Shown: in pieces, positions 24,744-36,169 of the stretch | How the letters are laid out: every line of letters begins with the position of its first letter | Position numbering within the stretch: position 1 is the first letter of the stretch | Source of the DNA: Phoebastria nigripes | Lineage: Eukaryota; Chordata; Aves; Procellariiformes; Diomedeidae | Length of the DNA: 64,000 nucleotides | NCBI GenBank assembly: GCA_035582835.1 | Contig: JAYKAV010002541.1 | Location: 696,907-760,906 of the forward strand | Direction: 5' to 3' | Program-made: the position numbers and the translations under genes | Notes under the pieces: generated by a model | What the model was told of the DNA's origin: nothing | What the model saw: only the letters and a program-made list of their open reading frames with translations | The model's database searches: none

Positions 24744-25644
24744 ATGGCAACTCAAGTGCTGGGACAGTCTGGTGGGAGCAGCCTCTTTCCTGGTAGCGCT
24801 AATATCGGTATGGCATTGTCCAATGACATGTATGACTTACACGACCTTTCTAAAGCTGAGCTGGCAGCTCCTCAGCTTATTATGTTGGCAAACGTGGCCT
24901 TGACAGGAGAAGTCAATGGCAACTGCTGCGATTACCTGGTTGGAGAAGAGAGACAAATGGCAGAACTGACAACGGTGGGGGACAGCAACTTCTCAGACAG
25001 TGATGGAGAGGGTATGGAAGATACCCAGGCTGCGGAGAGTGACCGCGAGGCACCTGAAAATGTGGAATTAAGCTCTCTTGAAGTTCCTAGTGTGGAAACC
25101 CAAGGTCCAGCTGCTTGCCCCCCTCCTAAGACTCCCAGTGTGGACAAAGATGTCTCATTGGAAGCACCGGGTACTCCAGAAAGCACAGAGGACAAGTGTA
25201 AGAGCTTGAAGAGCAAGCCGTTTCGTTGTAAGCCTTGCCAGTATGAGGCAGAGTCTGAAGAGGAGTTTGTGCATCATATCAGGGTTCACAGTGCTAAGAA
25301 ATTCTTTGTGGAAGAAAATGCAGAAAAGCAAGCCCAGGTGAAGGAGTCTGATTCTTGCACTGCAGAAGAGGTGGATTTCTCTAAGGGCCCAATCCGTTGT
25401 GATCGTTGCGGCTATAACACTAACAGATACGATCACTATCTGGCTCACTTGAAGCACCACAACAAAGCAGGGGAAAATGAGAGAGTCTACAAGTGTACCA
25501 TATGCACTTACACTACCGTCAGTGAATATCACTGGAAGAAACACCTAAGAAATCATTTTCCCAGGAAAGTGTATACCTGCTCACAATGCTCCTATTTTTC
25601 AGACAGGAAGAACAATTATATTCAACATATTCGAACTCACACAG
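24744..25644 (+). CDS. REST: REST exon 2: start codon, SIN3-binding helix, zinc fingers 1-4
   Basis: The exon follows CTCGCAACAG, with ten untranslated bases before the ATG. It encodes residues 1-300 plus one base of G301. It covers the N-terminal repression domain, an acidic linker and the first four C2H2 fingers, ending at HIRTHT. The donor CACAG|GTAAGT is strong. Confidence 0.97.
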
Positions 25645-28600
25645 GTAAGTCTTTAATCTTTTTTGCTTTAAGCGTGGTAAGAGTACTGAGAAACTGTGAT
25701 GAATGAAGCAAGCTGAGAATCTTCTATTTGCAAAGTTCGTTCCAGCCCTCTGCGCTCTCTCCTCTTGGTGCTACCAGGTTATAGCCTCATGGAAGTGTGG
25801 ATTTGGTTTGAGCTCCAGTCTGCAGTCCTAGAGGACTGAGAAAATCTCTCAATGTCAGGGGCCAAGGAGGAGATGAAGAGCATCCTGTTCAGTAATTTTA
25901 AGCCAGTTTTTTGAAGAGGGCATGACAAAGTGTGCCTGTGGTGATTGTCAGGGTTTACAACACTAAAGCCTGATGTACTGTAAAAACAAAACAAGCAGGT
26001 TGACAAAAGGTGCCTAAATCACATAGGTTGTTTTGAAAATGGTACCTTCAGACTGAGCTGAAACTTGACTAAGCTGTAATTACAGAGAAGAAAGAGCTGG
26101 TACACACATGCAGAGGAGCCCTGCAGCATCTACAAAGTCACAATAAGAGCTGAGTAGTGTTCCCAGTGAATGAAATCCTCTTAATGTACAGGGGCCTCGT
26201 TTCTTCTAAGGTCTGCATCGCTGCAGTAGCCAGAAGTAGACACATACTTCTGTTGGCCTATAGGAAGCCCTCAAGGGAGTCTTTGGCCTGATTTCCTGTC
26301 TTCTCCTGAGGCTGGTTTGTAGTCTCAAGGAAAAGCGTGAGGCCCCTTTCTACTCTGGTTATATCAAGTGGAATCGGAGGACCTTCGTGTTGCTGCTGTC
26401 CTGTGAGCTGGGACCACAGGTGATTTAGGAAGTGCCTTGCTTATATCAGAGAGCCTCGCCGGCCCCTCACATGGGGAGTCCTGATGCACAGCCAAACTTC
26501 AGACTCCTTTCTAGGAGGGGACATCGTAGCCACCTCGCCTCTTCGGGCAGTGAGGTACAGTTGCTTTGCCTCCTGATCCCTTTTGTGGAAGCGGGAGGGC
26601 AGTTCAGACCTTTCTTGCAGCTTCTCAGAAGCTTGTATTTCCACCTTGTCAAGGCTTTCTGAGGAGAGGGCAGACTTGCTAACCATCTTCTGGCGTGCTG
26701 ACCTGACTTGGTTCCCCTTTATTGTAGGCCGTGCCAGCTGAGCAAAACACTGGGGAATTTCTCCTTTGAAGTTCTGTTTTGTCACAGCAGTGACATGAAT
26801 GGTTTGGAGGCTTCAGTTCAGTTGTGTGCAGCTGTCTGGAAGGGGAGGGCTGGACTCGGGCAGCCTCGGGGCTGGGCTTGAGCTCAAGTGTGCTGAAGTT
26901 TGTGTTCGTCAGCATGCTTTAGTGTCTGCTTGGATGGGGTTTGGAGGGTCTGCTGGGAGTTTTAGTACGTTAAGACGTATTCTTCTCTTAACAATAGCCA
27001 CGTGCTGTTGTTTAGAGGATACCATCAGTTTAAAAATCAGTCCTGTCTAAATATTTTTTTCCTAAACAAGTAAACAAAGATTATTGTGAGAGGTGTTAGG
27101 AAAATGGTGTGGTTTATCCTCCAGTTTGTTTTCTTTGTGTGTATTGTGGGAGATAACAAGAAAGAGACCAGGTAAAAACGACAAAATAATAGGAGAAAAC
27201 TAAATAAATCATCCGGGGAACTCATGGCCAAATGTGAGCCCATGCTGTGGTGTGCCTGTCTGTTTTACATTTGTCTCGACTTTAAATTCATCCCTGCTCG
27301 TGTTTGTACATGACATTAGGTCCCCCCTCTGATCTCTGAAAGCTCTTGTTGAGTTTTACAGGAACTAACCATGAAAGCATGTTTGCTGAGGAAGCTCTCT
27401 GTTACCACTGCATTTGACCAATTTACCAGTGAACTGTATTAAGATTTAAAAAAAAAAAAAATCAAGCATGTTAAACTGTGTAGAGTATTGTCCAGTTCCT
27501 CTTTTCTCCTTTAAAAATAGCGGTGCAATCAAGGTTTCTGGTTCTTTGGTTTGCCATGTCTTTTCATTATTTTAATTAAGCTGAAATGAGTGATTATGAT
27601 TATGATTTCAGCATTTTTTAGTCCACCCTGCTAGTTGTTTCTTTGCTAGCTCTTACCTAAAAGTTAAGATCTTTCAGCCAGTTCTCACTTGATAAAAAAT
27701 CTTTCAAATATGTTAGTAGACTCATTTAGGAATGTGCGTTGTTTCCAGTAACATTGATTTTGTGGGGGAGAGTGTTAAAGCTAAAGGAAGAGTATTAGAA
27801 GAATGAATAAGCTACTGGCAGGTATATTTATACACCAGGCTAAAAGTTTCTGCTGGTATTAATGTGTAATCAATTGCCTTAAAAAAAAAAACCAAAACAA
27901 AANAAAAAAAACCACAAACAAAACCACCACGCACAAAAAAAACCCAAACAGACAAACAACCCCCCAAAAAAACCAGAAAAAACAGCCACAAATATTTTAT
28001 AGTCAAAAGTATTTGCAGGCTGTTAACATAACAGTACTGAATTTAACTAAAACTGTCTGAATAATACTAAAATATCTTTGGATTATAGTTTTCATTTAAA
28101 ACTTAAGAAAAATATTTGTTGGAAAAAAGGTGAGAGGGATACATACATACTGCATTTTCTTCCTATTTTATGGGTTCAGAATATTAAGAAGAAAGTTGGA
28201 GTTGTTTGTTTCTTTAGTTTCCTGATGGCTAATATGTTAAATAATTTTGGATAGATACTTTTTTCTCTCTCCTATTTTTTGTACTTCACCTGCTTTTTAA
28301 TGTGTGGGAAAATGCCTCCTTGCAGATAATTGGATTCTGCTGTGTTTGAGCCATCCAGTTTTCTGAAACACTGACTCTGTACAGAGTGCAGTTTCACAGG
28401 ATCAAATGCTCTGCTGCTGCTGGAGAAAGGCAGTCCCAGTTTTCTCCCCGTATCCTGGGACTGGTTGATTCAGCTCACTAAAATGGCAGTAAAATATTTC
28501 TTTCCTCTTCCCCAGGTTGTTTTTCTGCTGGTTAGTGAAATGAATCAACTTGCTAAGGACACATACAAATGCCAGAGCACATGGCCAGGAGCAGGGAAGG

Positions 28601-31600
28601 GGGCTGCATACTAGTACCTCGCATGGTGGGAGAAATACCTATCCTCTGCGTGTTTTGGGACCGCGGGAAGTCTGGCAGAGGTTATCTGCTTGCCTGTTGC
28701 TTGCATCCGTGTTGGAAGGCAGGTGTCCATGAACCCATCCTGTACTGGAAGATACCTTGCAGCTTGTGACAGTGCTTGTGTGGCAGGCTGCTGACAAATA
28801 TGGGGGACCTTGGGCAGAGAGGTGGTTTAAAGACCCTGCAGATGGTCATAAGCTTGTGAGCTGGAAGAGCTACATCTGGAAGAGCCTGTCTGCTGCCCAG
28901 GAGGGGGTGGGTGGAGATGTTCAGGGCCGTCCCTTCCTTTGCTGGTGGGGCAGAAAGGACCCTTTGTGTCAGGGACAGATCTACCTGGACTCATTTGTGC
29001 TCATTAGACGTGTTAGACCAAGTTTTGACTTGATTTATCCCATCAACTATCCACACTGCTGATCCTGGAACTGTACTACGTGCAAGACAGTGCAGCATTG
29101 TTCTCAATTTTTTCCATTTTACTTGTTAGAAGCAATTTCTAGAAAACTTAATTGAAAACCATCTGCAGGTCTATATAAGTAAGACATCTACTTCAGGCAG
29201 TCCCAGTGTTCAACGCCTAGCTTTGGGCTGTCTTTTTTTTTTTTAATTTTGGTTGTCATAGGGGATCTTTCTTGCTTGCCACTGTGTTGGAAGTTTGATG
29301 GAAGCAGTTTCGTTTCAAGCAGACAGAATTTTTAATAGCATTGCAAGAAAAGCTTTATAAAGAGATGATCTTAAACTTGTTCACTGATGTCGGTCTGCCT
29401 GTTCATTTGCATAGAGTTAAGTGCCTGCTTAAGCTTTTGCTAAGTCGGGGCTTATTCTTTAAGTGTCTTGTGGAGANGTTTTTTTCGTGGCTTGTTTGCA
29501 TATAATAAGCCTGTAAAATTACAATAAAAATCCTTTGGGGAGTAGCATTTCATAAAACAGCCCTTACAATGTAGTCAGGCACTTAATTCTCAAGTGGCAA
29601 TAACACATTTTAAATTAGTTGCATTCATCGTACTTTAAATGCCCTATATAAAATACCTGAAAGCAAGCCTTTTCCACATTCCTAATATTGTAGGTAACTT
29701 TAAAGATATGAAATTTCAGGTAATGGGAAGAAGACATGACTGAATATTCCAGGACCTTTGGTCACATATTTTCAGATTGTAAGGAGTCATTTAAAAACAA
29801 AACCATTTATTTATAACAAAAGGCCTACCCCTCCCTTGTACATGACCTAATCTTATTGTGTGTATTGCACCAATCTCCTACCTTGTTTTAACTGGAAAGG
29901 CGGAGGGGGGGTATGGTTGTTAGGGTGAATTTACCTTTAAACTGCTGATCTAATCAAGAACGATAGTCTAAATGTTTGATGGGAGGAAGAAATGTGGGAT
30001 TAGTCTGCATGACAAAGACTGCTTCTACTGCTGTTTTGGCAAAGGCCTGCAATGGAGCCTCACATCACATACTGGCAGATGAAGGCCTTTGCTGCTGCAG
30101 ACAGAGCTATGCCTCTGAAAGTGAACAAATAGCCTGTATGCAGGGCTTTTGCTAATGTCCAGGTCTCAGTGATTTGGAGAGCATGTTGGTTGTATGCTTC
30201 AACTGATGTAGCAAAATGCTGTAGTGTAATTCTGACCATGACTTGAATAAATATTACAACAGAGTAACTTAGTTTTCCCTTCCCAACTTCACTCCCTTCT
30301 TCTGCTGTGGGGGTATCCACCCTAGACTAAAAAGTGTTTTTACAACTTGTAGTGGAGACAAAGCAGCCTAGATCTCTCAGCTGTGCTAGCAGTTTGGGGC
30401 AAACACCCCTGGTACTTATCTGGACCTGCCTAACATGTTAATTCTAAAACTCTCTGCCTTTATTTGGGGCTTGTCTTTACTTGAAAAGGATTTTCAAGTA
30501 TCATTGTACTGATAGTTGCACAAGCTAACTGTCTCTTACGGAGACCCAATTTATGACAGGTTAGTTTCCATCAGTTTTCCAGAAACAATAACTCTGCAGG
30601 CAGAGGGATTTGAGTCTTCAAAATAAATGCTGCTGCTACACTTGAGCAGCATAGTTTCACTGAGCAGGGCATCATGCTTTTCCACGCTCCAAACTAATTT
30701 CATTCTGCCAATAAAACTTTGGAAGTAGAGACCCGGCCTCTGTCTGCACTTGTGTTCTGGCAAATGCAGGTCCACACTGAATGGATGGTTGCTCCCCATC
30801 TTAATCCAAATTAAACACAGAGGTTTCAGGTAAGGTGTTATGTGAAGCAAGAACATACCTGGTTTCTTACAGGGTCTGTATCTTTTGTGCATCTTCTGAG
30901 TGCTGGGAGAAAATACTGTAGGAAAGTCATCTCTGGTGGCTTAGGGCTCCCTAAAGGTGGCTGTCCTCATCACCTTCTGCCTGAGGTTACCATCTGACCC
31001 CAGATGGACATGAGGATATGCCTCTCGTATTCTGCCCCTTCACTACCCTCGCTCATAAGGCATGACATGTTGCACTGGTCCAGCTTGGGCATACGCTTCT
31101 CACTGTGGCCCTTTGCTGAGGGGAAATGTGCCCTCAAATACAACTTGGGGATCTGTGACAGCCTCACATGTATGGCTCGGTAACCAAGTTTGGGAATCAG
31201 CTGTATTTCAGTAACTAATTTGTTGTTTGTTTTTGCAGGAGAGCGACCCTATCAATGTGCTATGTGTCCTTATTCCAGCTCTCAGAAGACCCATTTAACC
31301 AGGCACATGCGCACCCACTCAGGTTGGTAAGGGGCGGCAGCAGCGTGACTCAGGAAAAGGGGGTGGTTCACAGAATCACAGCATGGCTGAGGTTGGAAGG
31401 GACCTCTGGAGGTCATCTGGTTCAGCCCCCCTGCTCAAGTAGGGCCGCTTATTGCAGGCTGCCCAGTTCCGTGTGAGATGTCATCTCATCCAGTATGGCC
31501 TGAGCTCTAGCTCCTATTTTAATGGAGAAGGTTGTCTTTACCTGCTAAGGAAATGCTAAGTGTCATGAATAGAAGTGATAACAGGGGAATATATCTTTTT

Positions 31601-34600
31601 CTTTCCCTTTTACTCTCCAGGATGTATTCTGAGGTTCATACGGCTGCTCTAGTAGTCCTAGTAATCTCATAGCAAATACAATATTGTGATGATATAGGAG
31701 CAGATTCTTGTCTTCTGTCTGCTGCTGTAACTTAGTTCAAATCAGTGAAGCTGGGAAAATTTTGAGCAGCTGAGTGTCTCCCCTGTGGTGTCTGCGATCT
31801 CATCTCATCCAGGGGTTCTGAGGGAACCCTTAGCTTTTGCTTAGTATTACAGAAGGATGCAAAATAGCATCTGCTTATGGCAAGGAGACACAGAGGAGAA
31901 AAGAGCAAACTTGGAGGGTGTTCACAAACGACTCGGTCTTGTGGCACTAAAAGCTAAATTAGCAATTTTCACTAGCCTTTATTTCCCATCACTGGTCATA
32001 AGCTGTGGTGTTACAAACATCTCCTGCTCTCTTTCTCTTGCGAATCTCTTTTTGAATGAATTAATAGAATTTTTGTGAGTTGTAACAGCATAGGCATGCT
32101 AGACACAAGCACAGTCATCCTTTGTGACCCTCCTGGGGGAGCTCAGGTAGATCTCAGCCTGTGCTTTTGGTTTGCTAATATCTGAACTGACCAGACCTAG
32201 ATGAATTCCTAATCCTAGCAAACAGTAGTGAAAGTCTTCTGAACAGTAATTGTTTCAATTTCAATAGATGAGGCTTTTAATTGAAACCAGAAAGCAGGCA
32301 ATTTTAACTGTAGTGTGGGGGGGGGGCGGGTTGGACCCATTAAAAATAGCCAGCTTTAAAATGACATGCCAGTATTTTGGTTTGAGAATTTTGTGAATGA
32401 AGTATCCTGCTTCCAGAAACAAAAATAATTTTTGGCTGAACCTCTGGGCTAATGATTTATTGGCAAATGGTTTGGTCAATACTGAGCCTGGAAACCATTT
32501 CATGAACATCTTACTCTCCCCTTGTCTGTGCAAGGAAGTCTCAAATCCGAAGGAGATGAGGAGTGGGATCTGCCCTTGGCCCTTAAAGGTCTGGGAGGGA
32601 GGGCATGAGCTGTGCTGACAGAAGTGGGAGTGCACATGGGACTCTTGCTATCAGGGGTGTTTTATTAATAGCTCTCGTAACTTGTATTGCATGTCTTGCC
32701 GCATTGCCCAGGCAGCTGAACCTTTTCTGTGGCAATTTCTGGACTCCTGCAGTTCACAGGCTGGCCTTTTAAGGCAAACTGGTGTTGGAGCTTTCTTCAA
32801 ATGTCAGGCAGTGAATGACAGTGGTTTAGAGCCTACTTCACAACTGCGGCTGTATTCTTAGCCATCTTGGTACATGTCCTTTCCACTTGTGCAACAAAAA
32901 CCCTGGATTTAGTAGAGGTGATGGACACAAACTCTTCACATACAACCTTTGAGTTGCCTTGTTGCAGCCACCTCTGAGCACTCTGTGCAGTTAGAACAGC
33001 TTGTTCAAAGTGCATGTAAGAGAGAGGCTGTTCTTGTCCTCACTCTATGTAATGTGGAACTGTTCCTTGAAGTGTAGGCGATAAAGGCCCATACTTGCGA
33101 GAAGGATGACCAGTGAAGCACATCAAGCTTAAACCTGTGGAAAATGTCACCAGGAAGTGGGGGGAGAAAGGAAAGAAGGAAAGAAGATAGGCTGAAGATG
33201 ATAGGGAATCAAAGTAACCCCTCTTTAAATAATAAAGAGATGCTGCAGGCAGACATGAAATGATCTAGACTCTTAAACAAGTGTCCCCATCCTTCCTGCC
33301 AGGGAGGCAGCACAGCCTTTTAGAGAGTTTGTGAGGGCGTTGCAGATCAGCCATGTGGCTAACACACAGACACCACAGTCACCATGACTTCATCTTCGCT
33401 GCGGGCTGCTCTGGTCTCCTGAGTCGTGCTGCAGAGGAGCAGCATGAGTATGGGCAGTGTCAGGGCAGCGGGTTGCAGGGGTGGGAGAAGTACTATTGTA
33501 CTGTGAGTAGAAGGGGCTGGAGTGGATTTTCAACGTACTTAGGAAGTGGCACGCATTAGTTCCGCAGGTCAGTTTTGAGATGCTGGTTCAGAGCTCAGGA
33601 GCATCCCAAATTCCATGCAAATTCCAAATGCTGAATTTGCACATGCACAGATGTTCTCAAAGGATTTCTGGACTTGAGTTGTTGCGCTAGAAGTGTTTTT
33701 CCTATTTGCTTTGATGTGTAAATGGAAAGCCACTTCTGCTGCAGCGGCATGCACCAAGCAGACCATTTCAGGAACACTTCTGCAAGAGTCATTGCAAAAC
33801 TGTAAATCCAGATTTCAGTAGTAACACGAAGGCTTTGGACTGCATATGGTTGGCTTGCCACGAGTAGCCTGCAGCCAGTACGTCGTGTGTTTTGAGACAC
33901 TGTAACAGTGAACTGAATTCTCAGAGGTAAAGATCATCTGAGCAGTGTGTCCCTTTCATGTGCTTTGGGTTTTGCTAGCTTCTTTTCCCTCGTTTCCTTT
34001 TCAATGCAAACATGAAGTATGCTAAATCTGTGTAAAGTTGGACTTTTTTGAAACGTTTGTGTGAAACTGCTATTCATCAAATGTTACATTTCCATTTTTC
34101 TACAATGCATTCAATGGACCAGTTGGGTATGGATTCCATTTGCTAATATTACTGTAGAGAGATCTCTGCCGGTATGTATGCATAGCCAGAACCTGTGACG
34201 TTGTTACTGCTTGTTTGGTTTTGGATCCCCTTCCTCCCAACCCTTGCCCCTTCTCTCTTTTTTGTATTTTGTTCTTGGTGTCTTGTGAATGTGTTTGTGA
34301 CTTGTGGATTTCTTATGTTGACTTTACTTAATTTTAAAGGCGCATGGATAATTTTTTTTTCTTTTTGAGTTTCATATTTCTGTATCTGTATTAGTGGGAA
34401 GTGATTCCCCCCCTACCCCCCATGCTTAATAATCACCATCATTCCCTTCCGCCCTTCCTTCCTTAGGTGAGAAGCCATTCAAATGTGATCAGTGCAGCTA
34501 TGTGGCCTCAAACCAGCATGAAGTAACTCGTCACGCAAGGCAGGTTCACAATGGGCCGAAGCCTCTGACTTGCCCACACTGTGACTACAAAACAGCTGAC

Positions 34601-36169
34601 CGCAGCAATTTCAAAAAGCACGTTGAGCTCCACGTCAATCCGCGCCAGTTTCTCTGTCCTGTTTGTGATTACGCAGCATCTAAAAAATGTAACCTGCAGT
34701 ATCACATCAAATCCAGGCATCCCGATTGTTCTGACATCACCATGGATGTTTCAAAGGTGAAGCTACGGACTAAAAAGAGCGAAGCTGACTTTTCTGAGAG
34801 CATTAATGAGAAAGCAGAGAAGGAACAAACGAAAGGGGATTCAGCTGCAAAGAAAACTGAGAAAATTGTGAAAGTGGAGAAAAAAGATAATTTGGCAAAG
34901 GAAAAGAAGCCGACAAGCAATGTTTCTGCAGGCCAGGTGACAACCAGAAGTCGGAAATCGGCTTCAGAAAACAAGGAGGTGGACATTAAAACTGAGAAAA
35001 ATACTGAGAAAACATGTAAAACAAAGAAGGTCAAAAGAAAGGCAGAGGCTGAAGTAACTTCCTCAAAGCAAGAGCCTGCAAATGATACCTCAGCAGTAAC
35101 AAAAAAGAAAAAGAAAGTGGAAACTAAACCCAGAGACTGCCAGGAAGCTCAAAAAAGTGATGTTGTACCAGAGGAGGAGCCTAAAAAGCAAAATTCTTGC
35201 CTCAAGAAAAACAGAAAAAAGAAAGCTCTGAAAAATAAGCACAGTAAGAAAAGCAGTAAACTCGATCAGGAGAAGATCGAGGACGAGGAGATGCCAGATG
35301 ACGGTCCTGTCACAGAAGAGGATGGATGTGTGAAGCCTGACACTGAGGGCAGTGACCAGAAGGAACAAGATCCCACAGACACGGCGGCATTAAACAACAA
35401 TGGTGGCCATGCTCTCAAGGGGAAGAGCACTGATCCCAAAGGAAGCTGCATACAAGACCCAGGGCAGCTTTGTCTGCCAGCTCAGGATGCAAACACAGAA
35501 GCTGAGGTAGAGGACCAAGAAATGCCTGCTGCAGCAGGAGAGGGCGAAGTCACTGTTGGTGAAAAAGAGGAGGAGAGAAAGGCGGACAGAGGGCAAGACA
35601 CTTGCCCTGAGGAATCTTCCCATGCAGTGTCTTCTGAAAAAAGCTTCGATGCGCCCATGGATGTGGTACCAGATCTGGTGCCTGAGAAGGAGCCAGAGGG
35701 AACCTGCCTGGCAGAAACTGTGAGTAACTCCGACCCGATGGACCTGACTAAGACGTGCCTGCCAGCGACAGAGCCAACAGGAGATGCCGTGCCGGCACCG
35801 GCACCCCCAGAAGGGTGTACGCAAAGCCCTAAAGTTGCTCTGGCCTTATCATCTCCGGATAACACAGCAGTGAATGAATCTCAGGAAATGGATGAGGATG
35901 AGGGCATCCACAGCCACGAAGGCAGCGACATAAGTGACAACATATCAGAAGGAAGCGATGACTCGGGATTAAATGGCGCTCGCTCCGTACAAGAGGAAAC
36001 AAGTCCAAAGATGTCACAAGGAGCTGCAGACACTGCAGTGGCCAGGGAGAACTATGTGTGCATTTTTTGTGACCGCTCATTTAAAAAGGAAGGTGAATAC
36101 AGCAAGCACCTCAATCGCCACTTAGTCAACGTTTATTATCTTGAGAAGGCAACAAAAGGGCAGGAGTAG
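24744..36169 (+). CDS. REST: REST (NRSF), RE1-silencing transcription factor
   Basis: REST is a nuclear repressor that binds RE1 elements and silences neuronal genes outside neurons, recruiting SIN3 through its N-terminus and CoREST through its C-terminus. Coding exons are 24744-25644, 31239-31322 and 34467-36169, giving 895 residues. Residues near 40-56 keep the SIN3-binding helix [15 protein letters not shown]. Eight C2H2 fingers form the DNA-binding cluster at about 160-182, 217-239, 249-271, 277-299, 305-327, 333-356, 362-384 and 390-413. A Lys-rich and then acidic region follows, with the beta-TrCP degrons DEGIHS (806-811) and SEGSDDSG (822-829). The C-terminal finger is at 858-880. Human REST is 1097 residues; the difference lies mainly in the Pro/Met/Glu-rich repeats, absent here. 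The start ATG sits in a good context (GCCATGG) and gives the conserved MATQV. NOA1 converges on REST from downstream. Confidence 0.98.
25645..31238 (+). other. REST intron 2
   Basis: A 5.6-kb intron with no exon or transposon recognised. It contains a 112-bp stretch without a single T (27881-27992), listed separately. Open frames within it look random. Confidence 0.75.
27881..27992. repeat. A/C-rich low-complexity tract
   Basis: 112 bases made of A and C with four G, one N and no T. This strong strand asymmetry may be a decayed poly(A)-derived or simple repeat. The isolated N at 27903 suggests it was hard to assemble. Confidence 0.75.
31239..31322 (+). CDS. REST: REST exon 3: zinc finger 5
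   Basis: This 84-bp exon, the same size as the mammalian one, lies between TTTTGCAG and GTTGGTAAGG. It encodes [20 protein letters not shown] and TRHMRTHS, the fifth finger, which is also reported to matter for nuclear import. It is symmetrical (phase 1 in and out), so skipping it would remove one finger without a frameshift. The donor is a tandem GT...GT, described under the findings. Confidence 0.97.
31370..31480 (-). mobile_element. CR1 LINE 3' end, antisense in REST intron 3
   Basis: The + strand reads ACAGAATCACAGCATGG, then GAGGTTGGAAGGGACCTCTG and GCCCCCCTGCTCAAG. This is the reverse complement of the CR1 3' end, including its ATTCTGTG terminal repeat. The copy is a 5'-truncated tail of about 110 bp, the usual fate of CR1 copies. 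It starts about 47 bp from the exon 3 donor. Confidence 0.9.
34123..34171 (+). CDS. REST: Candidate REST neural cassette exon N (REST4 isoform)
   Basis: Inside intron 3, after TGGACCAG, a 49-bp exon ends at the donor GTATGT. Joined to exon 3 in phase 1 it reads [11 protein letters not shown] and then TAG at 34155-34157. It would give a protein of about 339 residues with fingers 1-5 only. Mammalian REST4 arises in the same intron from a short exon of about 50 bp ending in a similar VGYG-type peptide; that peptide is recalled, not looked up. A TGC lies between the pyrimidine tract and the AG, as expected for the splicing factor SRRM4 (nSR100). Confidence 0.72.
34467..36169 (+). CDS. REST: REST exon 4: zinc fingers 6-8, Lys-rich and acidic regions, C-terminal finger
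   Basis: The exon starts after CCTTCCTTAG with [20 protein letters not shown]. It encodes fingers 6-8, then Lys-rich tracts such as [10 protein letters not shown] and [20 protein letters not shown] Glu/Pro-rich region, the paired phosphodegrons and the CoREST-binding finger [20 protein letters not shown] follow, and it ends KGQE-stop. The whole C-terminal half lies in one exon, as in mammals. Confidence 0.97.

Larger units (their letters stand above)
31323..34466 (+). other. REST intron 3
   Basis: A 3.1-kb intron holding an antisense CR1 fragment directly after exon 3 and the candidate exon N near its 3' end. Nothing else recognised. Confidence 0.8.
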
